64,000 nucleotides of DNA from Mycobacterium sp. SMC-8 (GCF_025263565.1 NZ_CP079865.1:3286001-3350000); one strand, 5' to 3'; shown: positions 34,592 to 44,161, counted from the stretch's first letter. Translations and numbers: made by a program. The notes: generated from the sequence alone by a model not told the origin.

Positions 34592-35641
34592 ATGAGACTG
34601 ACCACCAGAATCGCGGCGATCGCCTCGGTGGGCGCCCTCGGCCTCGGCCTGACCGCCTGCGGCGCGGGTGACACGACGGCCAACAATGACACCACCCGCA
34701 TCGGTGTCTCGGTGTACGACATGAGTTCGTTCATCACCGCGGGCAAGGAAGGCATGGAGGCCTACGCCAAGGACAACAACATCGAACTGATCTGGAACTC
34801 GGCCAATCTGGACGTCTCCACCCAGGCCAACCAGGTCGACTCGATGATCAACCAGGGTGTCGACGCGATCATCGTCGTTCCGGTGCAGGCGGATTCGTTG
34901 GGCCCGCAGGTGGCCACCGCCAAGGAGAAGGGCATTCCGTTGGTGCCGGTGAACGCGGCGCTGAACAGCCCGGACGTCGCCGGTAACGTGCAGCCCGACG
35001 ATGTGGCCGCCGGTGAGCAGGAAATGCAGATGATGGCCGATGCGCTCGGTGGTCGCGGCAACATCGTGATCCTGCAGGGACCGGTGGGACAGTCCGGTGA
35101 GATCGATCGCACCAAGGGCATCAACAACGTGCTGGCCAACTACCCGGATATCAAGGTGCTGGCCATGGACACCGCGAACTGGAAGCGCGATGAGGCCGTC
35201 AACAAGATGAAGAACTGGATCTCCGGCTTCGGCAACCAGATCGACGGTGTGGTCGCCGAGAACGACGACATGGGTCTGGGAGCGCTGCAGGCGCTCAAGG
35301 AGTCCGGCCGCACCGGCGCGCCGATCGTGGGTATCGACGGCATCGAGGACGGCCTCAACGCCGTCAAGAGCGGTGAGTTCATCGGGACGTCGCTGCAGAA
35401 CGGCACCGTCGAACTGGCGGCCGGCCTTGCCGTGGCCAACGCGCTGGCGAAGGGCGAGGAAGTCAACACCGAGCCGGTGTACATCATGCCCGCCATCACC
35501 AAGGACAACGTCGACGTCGCGATCCAGCACGTGGTGACCGAGCGGCAGCAGTTCCTCGACGGGTTGTCCGAGCTGATCAAGAAGAACCTGGAGACCGGCG
35601 ATATCGCCTACGAGGGGATTCCGGGGCAGACGCAGCCCTGA
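34592..35641 (+). CDS. sugar-binding lipoprotein of the ABC transporter (RbsB type)
   Basis: 349 residues. Lipoprotein signal [14 protein letters not shown] with Cys near residue 24 as the lipidation site. The Peripla_BP_4 fold follows: [68 protein letters not shown] and [19 protein letters not shown]. It captures the sugar outside the membrane. It lies 67 bp after the permease gene and is followed by a strong hairpin terminator. The ligand is unknown; polyols are suggested by the neighbouring dehydrogenases. Confidence 0.93.
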   Translation: MRLTTRIAAIASVGALGLGLTACGAGDTTANNDTTRIGVSVYDMSSFITAGKEGMEAYAKDNNIELIWNSANLDVSTQANQVDSMINQGVDAIIVVPVQADSLGPQVATAKEKGIPLVPVNAALNSPDVAGNVQPDDVAAGEQEMQMMADALGGRGNIVILQGPVGQSGEIDRTKGINNVLANYPDIKVLAMDTANWKRDEAVNKMKNWISGFGNQIDGVVAENDDMGLGALQALKESGRTGAPIVGIDGIEDGLNAVKSGEFIGTSLQNGTVELAAGLAVANALAKGEEVNTEPVYIMPAITKDNVDVAIQHVVTERQQFLDGLSELIKKNLETGDIAYEGIPGQTQP

Positions 35642-35656
35642 TCGCAGCCATCCGCG

Positions 35657-35692
35657 ACGAGGACCGGCCCACCATCGGTGGCCGGTCCTCGT
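35657..35692 (+). terminator. hairpin terminator after the sugar transporter operon
   Basis: A perfect 13-bp stem (ACGAGGACCGGCC with its complement) around a ten-base loop, 16 bp after the binding-protein stop and followed by GTTGTCGTTG. The T tract is poor, as is common in mycobacteria. Confidence 0.75.
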
Positions 35693-35878
35693 TGTCGTTG
35701 GAGGACACCGCGCTCACACGTCGTGTCGATGCCACTCAGTCCGCGTCGGTCACCGCTCGGATCAGGTTGGGCGACATCAATTCGTCGCAGTGTTCAAGGG
35801 GAGGCACCGACAGGCCCTCGTCAGCGCCCATCGTCGAACGCGGATACCTGTGTGCCGGTTGACGTCCTCGGATACGCA

Positions 35879-35923
35879 GATCGCCCCTCCGCCACCCGGG
35901 CAACGGGTGGAGGAAGGGCGATC
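35879..35923 (-). terminator. hairpin terminator of the aminotransferase gene
   Basis: Outer stem GATCGCCC/GGGCGATC and inner stem CCACCCG/CGGGTGG, separated by small internal loops, about 30 bp beyond the minus-strand aminotransferase stop. Between it and the terminator at 35657-35692 (35693-35878) no gene is seen. Confidence 0.65.
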
Positions 35924-35952
35924 ACCAATACGTCAGGTGCGGGACGGGTGAC

Positions 35953-37347
35953 TCAGACGGCATACTCGTCGGCGACGGTCAGCGCGGCGTCCAGGATCCG
36001 AAGTCCTTCGGCCACTTCGTCGTCGGTGACATTGCACGGCGGCACGGCATGGATGCGGTTGAAGTTCGCGAACGGCAGCATGCCGCCCGACTTGCACGCC
36101 GCCAGCACCGCCGCCATCGCCGGGCTGGACCCGCCGTAGGGAGCGAGCGGCTCGCGGGTCGCCTGGTCGGCGACCAGCTCGATCGCCCAGAAGACCCCGA
36201 GGCCGCGGACTTCGCCGACCGAGCGGTGCCGGGCGGCGAGATCGCGCAGACCCGGTCCGAGCACCTGCTCGCCGATGCGGGCAGCGTTGGCCACCATGCC
36301 TTCGTCTTCCATCGCGTTGATCGTCGCGACCGCGCAGGCGGTCGCCAGCGGATGGCCGGAGTAGGTCAGGCCACCCGGATAAGCCCGGTCGGCGAAGGTC
36401 GAGTAGATCGCATCGTTGATCGCGACGCCGCCGAGCGGGATGTAACCGGAGGTGACGCCCTTGGCGAAGGTGATCAGATCGGGCACGACGTCGAAGTTCT
36501 CGATGGCGAACCACGTTCCGGTACGGCCGAAGCCGGCCATCACCTCGTCGGCGATGAACACGATGCCGTAGCGGTCACAGATGTCGCGGACCCCGGCCAT
36601 GTAGCCGGGCGGGGGCACCATGATGCCCGCGGTGCCCGGAACCGACTCCAGGATGATCGCCGCGATCGTCGACGGTCCTTCCATCTGGATCAACCGGTCG
36701 AGATACTCCAGCGCGCGCTGGCTTTCCTGCTCCTCGGTCTCGGCGTGGAACGTCGACCGGTACAGGAACGGGCCGTTGAAGTGCACGATCCCGGCGTTGC
36801 CGTGGTCGTTGGGCCAGCGGCGGGGGTCACCGGTGAGGTTGATCGCGGTCTCGGTGCCACCGTGATAGGAGCGGTAGCGCGAGAGCACCTTGTAGCGGCC
36901 GGTGTGCAGCCGGGCCATCCGCACCGCGTGCTCGACGGCGTCCGCGCCGCCGTTGGTGAAGAAGATCCGGTTCAGGTCACCCGGGGTGCGCTCGGCGACC
37001 AGTCGGGCCGCTTCCGATCGCGCGTCGTTGACGTGCTGAGGGGCGATCGTGCACAGCTTCGCGGCCTGCTCGGCAATGGCGGCAACGACTTTCGGGTGCT
37101 GATGGCCGATGTTGGTGTTCACCAGCTGCGACGAGAAGTCCAGCAGCTTGTTGCCGTCGCCGTCCCAGACGTAGGAACCCTGCGCGGCCAGCACCGTCAT
37201 CGGGTTGATCTGCGCCTGCGCCGACCACGAATGGAACACGTGCTTGCGGTCCAGTTCGTAGGCGCGCTGCCCGCGGGCGATGGCCGCATCGATGTCCTCG
37301 CCGGTGGGCAGCGAGGTGAGGTCGGTGGGCTGTTCAGTGATGGTCAC
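35953..37347 (-). CDS. class III (omega) aminotransferase
   Basis: 464 residues from a GTG at 37347, with AAGGATC upstream. The frame is open to 37497 but that part is non-protein-like. Fold type I PLP enzyme of the beta-alanine/GABA transaminase class: FFTNGGADAVEHAVRMARLHTGR near residue 132, IFIADEVMAGFGRTG-like region (FIADEVMAGFGRTG) near 259, and the PLP Lys in ITFAKGVTSGYIPLG near 288. It transfers an amino group from a terminal or beta-amino compound to an oxoacid. With the adjacent semialdehyde dehydrogenase the likely substrates are beta-alanine or 3-aminoisobutyrate. Confidence 0.88.
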   Translation of the reverse strand: MTITEQPTDLTSLPTGEDIDAAIARGQRAYELDRKHVFHSWSAQAQINPMTVLAAQGSYVWDGDGNKLLDFSSQLVNTNIGHQHPKVVAAIAEQAAKLCTIAPQHVNDARSEAARLVAERTPGDLNRIFFTNGGADAVEHAVRMARLHTGRYKVLSRYRSYHGGTETAINLTGDPRRWPNDHGNAGIVHFNGPFLYRSTFHAETEEQESQRALEYLDRLIQMEGPSTIAAIILESVPGTAGIMVPPPGYMAGVRDICDRYGIVFIADEVMAGFGRTGTWFAIENFDVVPDLITFAKGVTSGYIPLGGVAINDAIYSTFADRAYPGGLTYSGHPLATACAVATINAMEDEGMVANAARIGEQVLGPGLRDLAARHRSVGEVRGLGVFWAIELVADQATREPLAPYGGSSPAMAAVLAACKSGGMLPFANFNRIHAVPPCNVTDDEVAEGLRILDAALTVADEYAV

Positions 37348-37468
37348 AATCGATCCTTTGGCAACAGGGGAGGTGGAAAGCCGTCGGCGCGAGGGTGCGT
37401 GAAGTTGGGTCTGCGGGCGGCGTGTCGGTTGCGGACACGCACGCTCGCGGACTGTGGGGGTGGGGGGG

Positions 37469-38971
37469 TTAGCTGTTTTCGGGGAAGCCGAGGTCAATGC
37501 TGCCCCCGGAGCGCGAGCTGGGGTCGAGCCAGCGGGTGGTGATGGCTTTTTGGCGGGTGAAGAATTGGATGCCGTCGGTGCCGTGGGCGTGGCTGTCGCC
37601 GAACAGGGAGGCTTTCCAGCCGCCGAAGCTGTAGTAGGCCATGGGAACGGGGATGGGCACGTTGATGCCGACCATGCCGACTTCGACCTCGTTTTGGAAG
37701 CGTCGGGCTGCGCCGCCGTCGTTGGTGAAGATCGCGGTGCCGTTGCCGTAGGGGTTGGTGTTGATCAGGTCCAGGGCCTGGTCGTAGGTGTCCACCCGCA
37801 CGACCGACAGGACGGGGCCGAAGATCTCGTCGGTGTAGACGCTCATGTCGGGGGTGACGTTGTCGAGCAGGGTGGGGCCCAGCCAGAACCCGTCCTGATC
37901 ACCGTCGGCCTGGACGGTGCGGCCGTCGACGACGACTTTGGCGCCGGCGGCTTCGCCGGCGTCGATGTAGGAGGCGACTTTGTCGCGGTGGGCCTTGGTG
38001 ACCAGCGGACCCATGTCGGTGTTGCGGGTGCCGTCGCCGATCTTGAGCCCGGTGGTGCGTTCGGTGATCTTGGCGACCAGGTCGTCGGCGATGGGGCCGA
38101 CGGCCACGCAGGCGGAGATGGCCATGCAGCGTTCGCCGGCGGAGCCGAAGCCGGCGTTGACCATCGCGTCGGCGGCCAGATCCAGGTCGGCGTCGGGCAG
38201 GATCACGGCGTGGTTTTTGGCTCCGCCCAGGGCCTGGACGCGCTTGCCGGCGGCGGTGCCGGTGGCGTAGACGTACTGGGCGATCGGGGTGGACCCGACA
38301 AAGCTCACAGATTTGATTTTGGGGTTGGTGAGCAGTTCGTCGACGGCGGTCTTGTCGCCTTGCAGGACGTTGAACACCCCGGCGGGCAGGCCGGCTTGTT
38401 TCCACAGCTCGGCCAGCCACAGCGCGGCGCTGGGGTCTTTCTCGCTGGGTTTGAGGACCACGGTGTTGCCGGCGGCGATGGCGATCGGGAAGAACCACAT
38501 CGGCACCATGGCGGGGAAGTTGAACGGGGAGATGATCGCGACCGGGCCCAGGGGTTGGCGGATGGAGTGCACGTCGACGTTGGTCGAGGCGTTCTCGGTG
38601 TAGCCGCCCTTGAGCAGGTGGGGGATGCCGCAGGCGAACTCGACGACTTCCTGGCCGCGGCTGACCTCGCCGAGGGCGTCGGAGACGACCTTGCCGTGCT
38701 CGCTGGTGATGATCTCGGCCAGTTCACCCTTGCGCTCGTTGAGCAGCTCCCGGAAGGCGAACAGCACCTGGGTGCGTTTGGCCAGCGAGGTGTCCCGCCA
38801 GGCCGGGAACGCGGCGGCGGCCGCATCGATCACCTGCTGGGCGTCGGCGACGCTGGCCAGCGCGACCTGACCGGTCACCACACCGGTGGCCGGATTGGTC
38901 ACCGGCGCCGTCGCGGAGGACTCGCCGGCAAACATCTTGTTATCAACCCAATGCCCAATGGTCGTCGTCAT
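37469..38971 (-). CDS. mmsA: CoA-acylating (methyl)malonate-semialdehyde dehydrogenase
   Basis: 500 residues from ATG 38971. ALDH fold with the features of MmsA/IolA: ISPFNFPAMVPMWFFPIAIA near residue 150, FVGSTPIAQYVY, and the active-site GSAGERCMA with catalytic Cys near 285, with the neighbouring residue pattern that lacks the usual general-base Glu of hydrolytic ALDHs (ALGGAKNH instead of LELGGKS). It converts malonic or methylmalonic semialdehyde, CoA and NAD to acetyl- or propionyl-CoA, CO2 and NADH. Same strand as the aminotransferase, 121 bp upstream of it; divergent from pucR. Confidence 0.94.
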   Translation of the reverse strand: MTTTIGHWVDNKMFAGESSATAPVTNPATGVVTGQVALASVADAQQVIDAAAAAFPAWRDTSLAKRTQVLFAFRELLNERKGELAEIITSEHGKVVSDALGEVSRGQEVVEFACGIPHLLKGGYTENASTNVDVHSIRQPLGPVAIISPFNFPAMVPMWFFPIAIAAGNTVVLKPSEKDPSAALWLAELWKQAGLPAGVFNVLQGDKTAVDELLTNPKIKSVSFVGSTPIAQYVYATGTAAGKRVQALGGAKNHAVILPDADLDLAADAMVNAGFGSAGERCMAISACVAVGPIADDLVAKITERTTGLKIGDGTRNTDMGPLVTKAHRDKVASYIDAGEAAGAKVVVDGRTVQADGDQDGFWLGPTLLDNVTPDMSVYTDEIFGPVLSVVRVDTYDQALDLINTNPYGNGTAIFTNDGGAARRFQNEVEVGMVGINVPIPVPMAYYSFGGWKASLFGDSHAHGTDGIQFFTRQKAITTRWLDPSSRSGGSIDLGFPENS

Positions 38972-39008
38972 GGTGTCCAGTGTGGGCCTCCGGAGGCTCT
39001 TCGCACCC

Positions 39009-39051
39009 TTACACGTCGTATCTATATCCGCGGGATCGCTTACACTGCGTA
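39009..39051 (+). promoter_or_regulatory. two direct repeats in the mmsA/pucR intergenic region
   Basis: TTACACGTCGTA (39009-39020) and TTACACTGCGTA (39040-39051) share TTACACNNCGTA with a 31-bp spacing, about three helical turns. The second touches the pucR start codon at 39053. They are good candidates for PucR binding in the 81-bp divergent promoter region. Confidence 0.5.
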
Positions 39052-39052
39052 A

Positions 39053-40672
39053 ATGGCCGTGACGGTGGGCGAAGTCGTCGAGCTGCCCGTGGTCCAGCGG
39101 GGATCTCCCGAGATCCTCAGCCGGTGCCGATGGTCCGAGCCGGTCCGTTGGCTGCACGTCGGCGGCGTGGCCGACCTGTCCTCGCTGCTGCAGGGCGGTG
39201 AGCTGGTGCTGACCACCGGGGCCGGTCTGGGCCGCACACCGACACGCTACCTTCAGGGATTGGCCGACGCCGGCGCGTTGGGAGTCGTCGTCGAACTCGG
39301 TGCCCGCATGCCGGCGCTTCCCGCATCCTTGACGGCACTGGCCGGGAAGCTCGACCTCGCATTGGTCGTACTGCACCGGCAGATCAGGTTCGTCGACGTG
39401 ACCGAGGTCGTGCACCGGCGCATCGTCGCCGAACAGTACGACGAGGTCGCGTTCGACCGGCGAGTCCATGAAGTGTTCACCGAGCTGAGTATGAAGCGGG
39501 CCTCGGTGGCGGGCATCGTCGATGCGGCGGCCCGGATCCTCGACCTGCCGGTCGTCCTGGAGGATCTTGCCCACCAGGCCATCGCAGTGTCCGCCAGCGG
39601 CGCGAAAACCGCGGCCCTGCTTGATGACTGGGAGAGCCGGTCGCGCCGCAGCCCAACGGCCGGCGGAGGTCCCGAGCAGTGGGTGCTCACCGCGGTCGGA
39701 CCGCGCGGCGAAGAGTGGGGTCGGCTGATCGTACCGATGACACCGGCCGACCGGGCCCGGGCGACGATGGTGCTCGAACGGGCCTCGGCGGCGCTGGCGC
39801 TCAACCGCATGATCGAGCGGAACAACACCGGTCTTCGCCAGCAGGCGCAGAGCGGACTGATCGACGACGTGCTGGGCGGCCGGGTGGCCGACGAGCGGGA
39901 GGCCGCGGCACGCGCGCACGCCCTCGGGCTGCGCAAGGCGGCGCGCTACCACCCGGTGGTCGTCCGTGTCGAGCGCACCGGGACGTCCACCGATCCGCTT
40001 GCTGCGCAACGACGCAACATCTCGCTGCTCGACGCCGTCGCCCACACCGTCAACGTCGCCGGCCACACCGGTGTCTTCGCCGGCCGCCGCGACGGGGAGA
40101 TCGCGGCACTGCTCACCGTCAACACCGCGCGCGGCGGCCCGGACAAGGCGCTCGCCGAGCTCGGCGCGCGGCTGCACAAGGAGCTGCGCCGGGTCGACGG
40201 CATCGCTCGCTCGGTGTGCGCGGTGGGTACACCGGAAGTCGACGTCACCGACGCCATCCGCGGTCTGGCCGAGGCCGCCCACGTCGCTGAGGTCGCGCTG
40301 GCGATGCGAGACAGCGCGCGGCCGTACTTCCGCGCCTCCGACGTCCGGTTGCGCGGCCTGATGGCCTTGCTGCGCGACGATCCACGCGTGCAGCGGTTCG
40401 CCGAGACCGAACTCAAACCCCTGCTCGACCGCGGGGCGGCCGCGGACGTCGAGGTGCTCCGCGAATACCTCGGCCTCGCGGGCAACAAAGCAGCGCTGGC
40501 CCAGCGGCTGCACATCAGCAGACCGGCCCTCTACAAGCGGTTGGCGACCATCGAACAGACCCTGGGTGTCGACCTCGACGATGCCGAATCGATGACCTCG
40601 CTGTCGGTGGCGCTGATGGTGCTCGACGCGCGGCAACGCATCGAGCCCGCCAGCCTCAATGAGGTCACCTGA
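39053..40672 (+). CDS. PucR-family transcriptional regulator
   Basis: 539 residues. N-terminal PucR domain (ELPVVQRGSPEILSRCRW...RWLHVGGVADLSSLLQGGELVLTTG), a central GGDEF-like/GAF-like segment, and the C-terminal HTH_30 domain (LREYLGLAGNKAALAQRLHISRPALYKRLATIEQTLGVDLDD). PucR proteins control nitrogen-compound catabolism (purines, pyrimidines, beta-alanine, polyamines). Divergent from mmsA and convergent with the permease gene (adjacent stops at 40672/40673). Probably the local activator of the beta-amino acid genes. Confidence 0.92.
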   Translation: MAVTVGEVVELPVVQRGSPEILSRCRWSEPVRWLHVGGVADLSSLLQGGELVLTTGAGLGRTPTRYLQGLADAGALGVVVELGARMPALPASLTALAGKLDLALVVLHRQIRFVDVTEVVHRRIVAEQYDEVAFDRRVHEVFTELSMKRASVAGIVDAAARILDLPVVLEDLAHQAIAVSASGAKTAALLDDWESRSRRSPTAGGGPEQWVLTAVGPRGEEWGRLIVPMTPADRARATMVLERASAALALNRMIERNNTGLRQQAQSGLIDDVLGGRVADEREAAARAHALGLRKAARYHPVVVRVERTGTSTDPLAAQRRNISLLDAVAHTVNVAGHTGVFAGRRDGEIAALLTVNTARGGPDKALAELGARLHKELRRVDGIARSVCAVGTPEVDVTDAIRGLAEAAHVAEVALAMRDSARPYFRASDVRLRGLMALLRDDPRVQRFAETELKPLLDRGAAADVEVLREYLGLAGNKAALAQRLHISRPALYKRLATIEQTLGVDLDDAESMTSLSVALMVLDARQRIEPASLNEVT

Positions 40673-42097
40673 TCATTCCGCCGGCGACAACGAGCGTGAG
40701 GGTCGCCAGGCCAGGAAGCCGACGATCAGGCCTGCGAACGGAACCGCGGCCAGGACGGTGCTCAATGTCGCACTGCCGCCGGTGACCAGCGTGAAGTTCG
40801 ACAACACCAGCCACAGGCTGGCCAGCAGACCGGCCACCGCCAGTGCCGGAGCGATCCGCGTGGTCCAGACCCGGCCCGACACCCGGTCGCGGTGGCGCAG
40901 GAAGAAGACCAGCACGGCGATCGACGTGGTGAGCATCAGGGTGACCATCCCGACCGTCGCGACACCGGCCATCGACCCGAAAACCCCGACCAGCGGGTCG
41001 ATTCCGAGGATCGCCAACACCGCGATGATGAGGGTGGCGGTGACGGTCTGCACCACCGACGAGAACGACGGCGACTCATGGTTGTCGTGCACCTTGGCCA
41101 GCCGGGCCGGCAGCAGGCCCTTGCCGGCCAGCACGAACTGGTAGCGGGCGATCACGTTGTGGAACGACAGCACACACGCGAACAGGCTGGTCAGCAACAG
41201 GACGTTGACGATGTCGCGGCCGACGGTGCCCAGCATGTCTCCGGTGGTGTCCAGCAGCATGTTGCCTTCTCCGTCGAGGGTGCGCTGCGCGACCGCGCCC
41301 ACCTGATCCGGGCCGATCGCAACGACGAACGCCCACACCGTGATCGCGTAGAACGCGCCGATCAGGATGACCGCGGCATAGGTGGCGCGGGGAATGGTGC
41401 GCTCCGGGTCGCGAGCCTCGTCACGGAACACCGCGGTCGACTCGAAGCCGATGAACCCGGTGAGGGCGAACAGGATCGCGATGCCGATGGTTCCGCTGGT
41501 GAACACGGCGGGATCGAAGGAGGCCAGCGTGACGCCGGCCGGGCCGGGATTGGCGACCATCACGGCGTCGAGCACCACGACGATGCCGATCTCGAGGGCC
41601 AGCGCCACCCCAAGCACCTTGGCGCTGAGCTCGATGTGCCGGTAACCCAGCACGGCGACGATCGCCAGCACACCGAACGAGTAGACAGGCCAAGGGATCA
41701 CGGGTCCGCCGTAGTGGATCACCGTGTCGTTGATCGCCCATCCGATGTAGCCGTAGATGCCGATCTGGATGGCGGTGTAGGCGATCAGTGCCACCACCGC
41801 GATACCCTTGCCCATCCGTTCTCCCAGACCCACGGTGACGTAGGAGAAGAACGCACCGGCCTCGGGCACATACGGCGTCATCGTCACGAACCCGACGCTG
41901 AACACCAGCAGCACCAACGCGGCGATCACGAACCCCATCGGCGCGCCCGCGCCGTTGCCGAGTCCCATCGCCAACGGCATGTTGCCGCCGATCACCGTCA
42001 GCGGCGCGGCCGCCGCGACGACCATGAACACGATGCCGACGGGTCCGAGGTGCCCGGTGAGGCGCCGCCCGTCGGTTCTGGTAGGTGTAGTGGTCAC
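40673..42097 (-). CDS. APC-family amino acid permease
   Basis: 474 residues with about twelve hydrophobic segments, beginning GPVGIVFMVVAAAAPLTVIGGNMPLAMGLG, which matches the unwound first helix of APC amino-acid/polyamine transporters. GFIGFESTAVFRDEARDPERTIPRAT near residue 217 is the usual APC consensus block. It brings an amino acid or short amine into the cell by proton symport. It overlaps the upstream peptidase gene by 4 bp (ATGA), so uptake and hydrolysis are coupled. Confidence 0.93.
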   Translation of the reverse strand: MTTTPTRTDGRRLTGHLGPVGIVFMVVAAAAPLTVIGGNMPLAMGLGNGAGAPMGFVIAALVLLVFSVGFVTMTPYVPEAGAFFSYVTVGLGERMGKGIAVVALIAYTAIQIGIYGYIGWAINDTVIHYGGPVIPWPVYSFGVLAIVAVLGYRHIELSAKVLGVALALEIGIVVVLDAVMVANPGPAGVTLASFDPAVFTSGTIGIAILFALTGFIGFESTAVFRDEARDPERTIPRATYAAVILIGAFYAITVWAFVVAIGPDQVGAVAQRTLDGEGNMLLDTTGDMLGTVGRDIVNVLLLTSLFACVLSFHNVIARYQFVLAGKGLLPARLAKVHDNHESPSFSSVVQTVTATLIIAVLAILGIDPLVGVFGSMAGVATVGMVTLMLTTSIAVLVFFLRHRDRVSGRVWTTRIAPALAVAGLLASLWLVLSNFTLVTGGSATLSTVLAAVPFAGLIVGFLAWRPSRSLSPAE

Positions 42098-43209
42098 GAA
42101 ATCTCCTGGGGTTGAGGGGTGTTGATACGCATCGCCTGCCGCAGCAGGTCGTGGTCCAGTGCGTGGGCGGTGAAGCCGTGACAGCCGGTCATCGTGGTGG
42201 CGGCGACCATCGCGTTGACGATGGCTTCCTCGGTGGCTTCGATCGTGAGATCAAACAGCCGGGTCATCAACTGGGGAGCGACCATTCGCAGTGTGACCTC
42301 GGGCCGGGAGGCGGCCGGATCCTCGTGCCACGCATAGGGCGGGATACCGCGGTTGCCGGTGGAGAACGCCAGCATGAGATCGCCGCTGTACTGCTCCCCG
42401 GTGCCGCCGAGACGGCTCACCGCCAGCGCCGCGCGCTGGGCCAGCCGGGTGCACTGGTGGGGGAGCAGGGGTGCGTCGGTGGCGACGATGACGATGATGG
42501 AGCCTGATCCGGGCTCGTACCGGGCCGGCAGGTCCGGCAGCGGGACCTCGGACGGGCCGATCAGTTCGCCGACGGGGACGCCGTTGATCCGGAGTCGTTC
42601 GCGGCGGCCGTGATTGGCCTGCACGAGCACGCCCACCGTGTACGGGCCGGCGGCGGTGTCGGTGACGCGCGACGAGGTGCCGATGCCGCCCTTGAACCCG
42701 TGGCAGATCATCCCGGTGCCGCCGCCGACGTTGCCCTCGGCAGGCGCGGAGGAGGAGGCGGCGTCGAGGGCGGAGCGCACGTGCTCGGGCCGGACGTGAA
42801 ACCCGTTGATGTCGTTGAGCAGACCGTCGTAGGTCTCGCCGACCACCGGCAGTGACCAGTAGAGGCCCTCGCCGCGGGCGCGCACCTGGGCGGCCACCAG
42901 TTCGTCGCGGACCACGCCGACACTGTGGGTGTTGGTGAGCCCGATGGCGGAGGTGAGCTCGCCGGATTCGCGGATCCATTCCAGTCCGGTCAGCTCGCCG
43001 CTGCCGTTGAGCCGGTGCGAGCCGGCGAACACCGGTTCGGTCCAGATGTCGTCGTGGGGGACCACGACAGTCACCCCGGTGTGCACAGCCGGGGGCCCGT
43101 CGGCATCAAGGGTGGTGTGTCCGACCCGCACGCCTGCGACGTCGGTGATGGCGTTGGCCGGGCCGGTGGGATGTTCCCCGATGACGACGCCGAGGTCTCT
43201 GGCACGCAC
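42094..43209 (-). CDS. P1 (S58) family aminopeptidase, DmpA/BapA type
   Basis: 371 residues from a GTG at 43209. An Ntn-fold peptidase that cleaves itself before the catalytic Ser: the site is GFKGGIGTSSRV near residue 195, preceded by GNVGGGTGMICHG. The N-terminal ITDVAGVRVGHTTL is also typical. Members include D-aminopeptidase and beta-peptidyl aminopeptidases that release N-terminal beta-alanine from peptides such as carnosine. The neighbouring beta-amino acid degradation genes favour the beta-peptide role. First gene of an operon with the APC permease. Confidence 0.9.
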   Translation of the reverse strand: MRARDLGVVIGEHPTGPANAITDVAGVRVGHTTLDADGPPAVHTGVTVVVPHDDIWTEPVFAGSHRLNGSGELTGLEWIRESGELTSAIGLTNTHSVGVVRDELVAAQVRARGEGLYWSLPVVGETYDGLLNDINGFHVRPEHVRSALDAASSSAPAEGNVGGGTGMICHGFKGGIGTSSRVTDTAAGPYTVGVLVQANHGRRERLRINGVPVGELIGPSEVPLPDLPARYEPGSGSIIVIVATDAPLLPHQCTRLAQRAALAVSRLGGTGEQYSGDLMLAFSTGNRGIPPYAWHEDPAASRPEVTLRMVAPQLMTRLFDLTIEATEEAIVNAMVAATTMTGCHGFTAHALDHDLLRQAMRINTPQPQEIS

Positions 43210-43229
43210 TGATCACGCTCGTTCCGGTA

Positions 43230-43256
43230 AGTTCTTTTCCAATTTGGAAAAGAACT
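43230..43256. promoter_or_regulatory. perfect 27-bp palindrome, TetR operator
   Basis: Arms AGTTCTTTTCCAA and its exact complement around a single central T. It lies 20 bp from the peptidase start and 82 bp from the divergent tetR start. Being much more AT-rich than its surroundings it may also overlap the promoter elements. Likely target of the TetR at 43339. Confidence 0.8.
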
Positions 43257-43338
43257 ATGCGCCCGTGTGATCCCGGACGCAAGAGGAACGGCAGAATAGG
43301 TTCGACTGACATCCGGCAGCGGGGGAGGTGACCACGGC

Positions 43339-43950
43339 ATGGCGCGGCCGAATCGGCAGGTGGAACGGCGGGGCGACATCATGGATGCGGCGATCGCGCT
43401 CATCGAACGCCACGATCTGGCCACCCTCAAGCTCGCCGACGTGGCGGCCGAACTGGGGCTGACCACCAACGCGGTGCGGTACTACTTCAAGGACATGCCG
43501 GCGCTGCTGGCGGAGTTGGCGCTGCGCTCGGATGTCCGCTTCTACGATGAACGGCTGCGACTGGCCGCCGAGGCCGGAGATCCTCCCGCGCAGCTGGCGG
43601 TGACCATCGCGGGGGGTCTGCCCACCGGACCCGAGGACGCCGAGTGGCGGGCTATCTGGCGCGCCGTGCTGGCGGCGGGCTTCGAGCTCGACCGGCGGGC
43701 CGACGTGCAGGGCATCTACCACCGTCAGGTCGGCCTCTACCGGGACCTGTTGAACGCCGGTGCCGAGGCCGGGGCGTTCACGTTGACCGGTGGGGCCGTG
43801 GACATCGCGATGTCGTTGATGGCGATGGAGGACTATTTCGGGTACCGCATCGTCGCGCGCGATCCCCAGTTCGACCGGGCGACCGCGCTGCGGCTCATGC
43901 GCCAGTTCGCCGAAATGGCCACCGGAGCAAGGCTTCCCGAGACGGTGTGA
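43339..43950 (+). CDS. TetR family transcriptional regulator
   Basis: 203 residues with a GGGGGAGG ribosome site before ATG. HTH at about 10-55 (VERRGDIMDAAIALIERHDLATLKLADVAAELGLTTNAVRYYFKDMPALL). The C-terminal domain has TetR_C-like helices with WRAIWRAVLAAGFELDRRADVQGIY. Divergent from the peptidase/permease operon and separated by the perfect palindrome, so it is the probable repressor of that operon. Confidence 0.92.
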   Translation: MARPNRQVERRGDIMDAAIALIERHDLATLKLADVAAELGLTTNAVRYYFKDMPALLAELALRSDVRFYDERLRLAAEAGDPPAQLAVTIAGGLPTGPEDAEWRAIWRAVLAAGFELDRRADVQGIYHRQVGLYRDLLNAGAEAGAFTLTGGAVDIAMSLMAMEDYFGYRIVARDPQFDRATALRLMRQFAEMATGARLPETV

Positions 43951-44161
43951 CTCGATCACGGGGCCGATCGGCCCGTGAGGTGCTTGATCGTCTCGTGAGC
44001 GCCGAGCACGACGGCCGCCCGGTCGGGCGCACTGCCGCGCGCTGCTTGTTCGGCGTTACCGCCCGCAATGAAGACCGGTGTGGCTGTTCCGCTCAATAAT
44101 CGTGATCCAGGGGGCGAGACCCGCCGCGAGCTCCCCGGTGTGCCACGGCTATAACGGAGCA

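Noticed and set aside
37469..40636. A 1055-residue open frame on the minus strand
   Set aside because: Only the part from 38971 down is the semialdehyde dehydrogenase. The rest is antisense to pucR, histidine/arginine-rich and not protein-like, a product of high GC.
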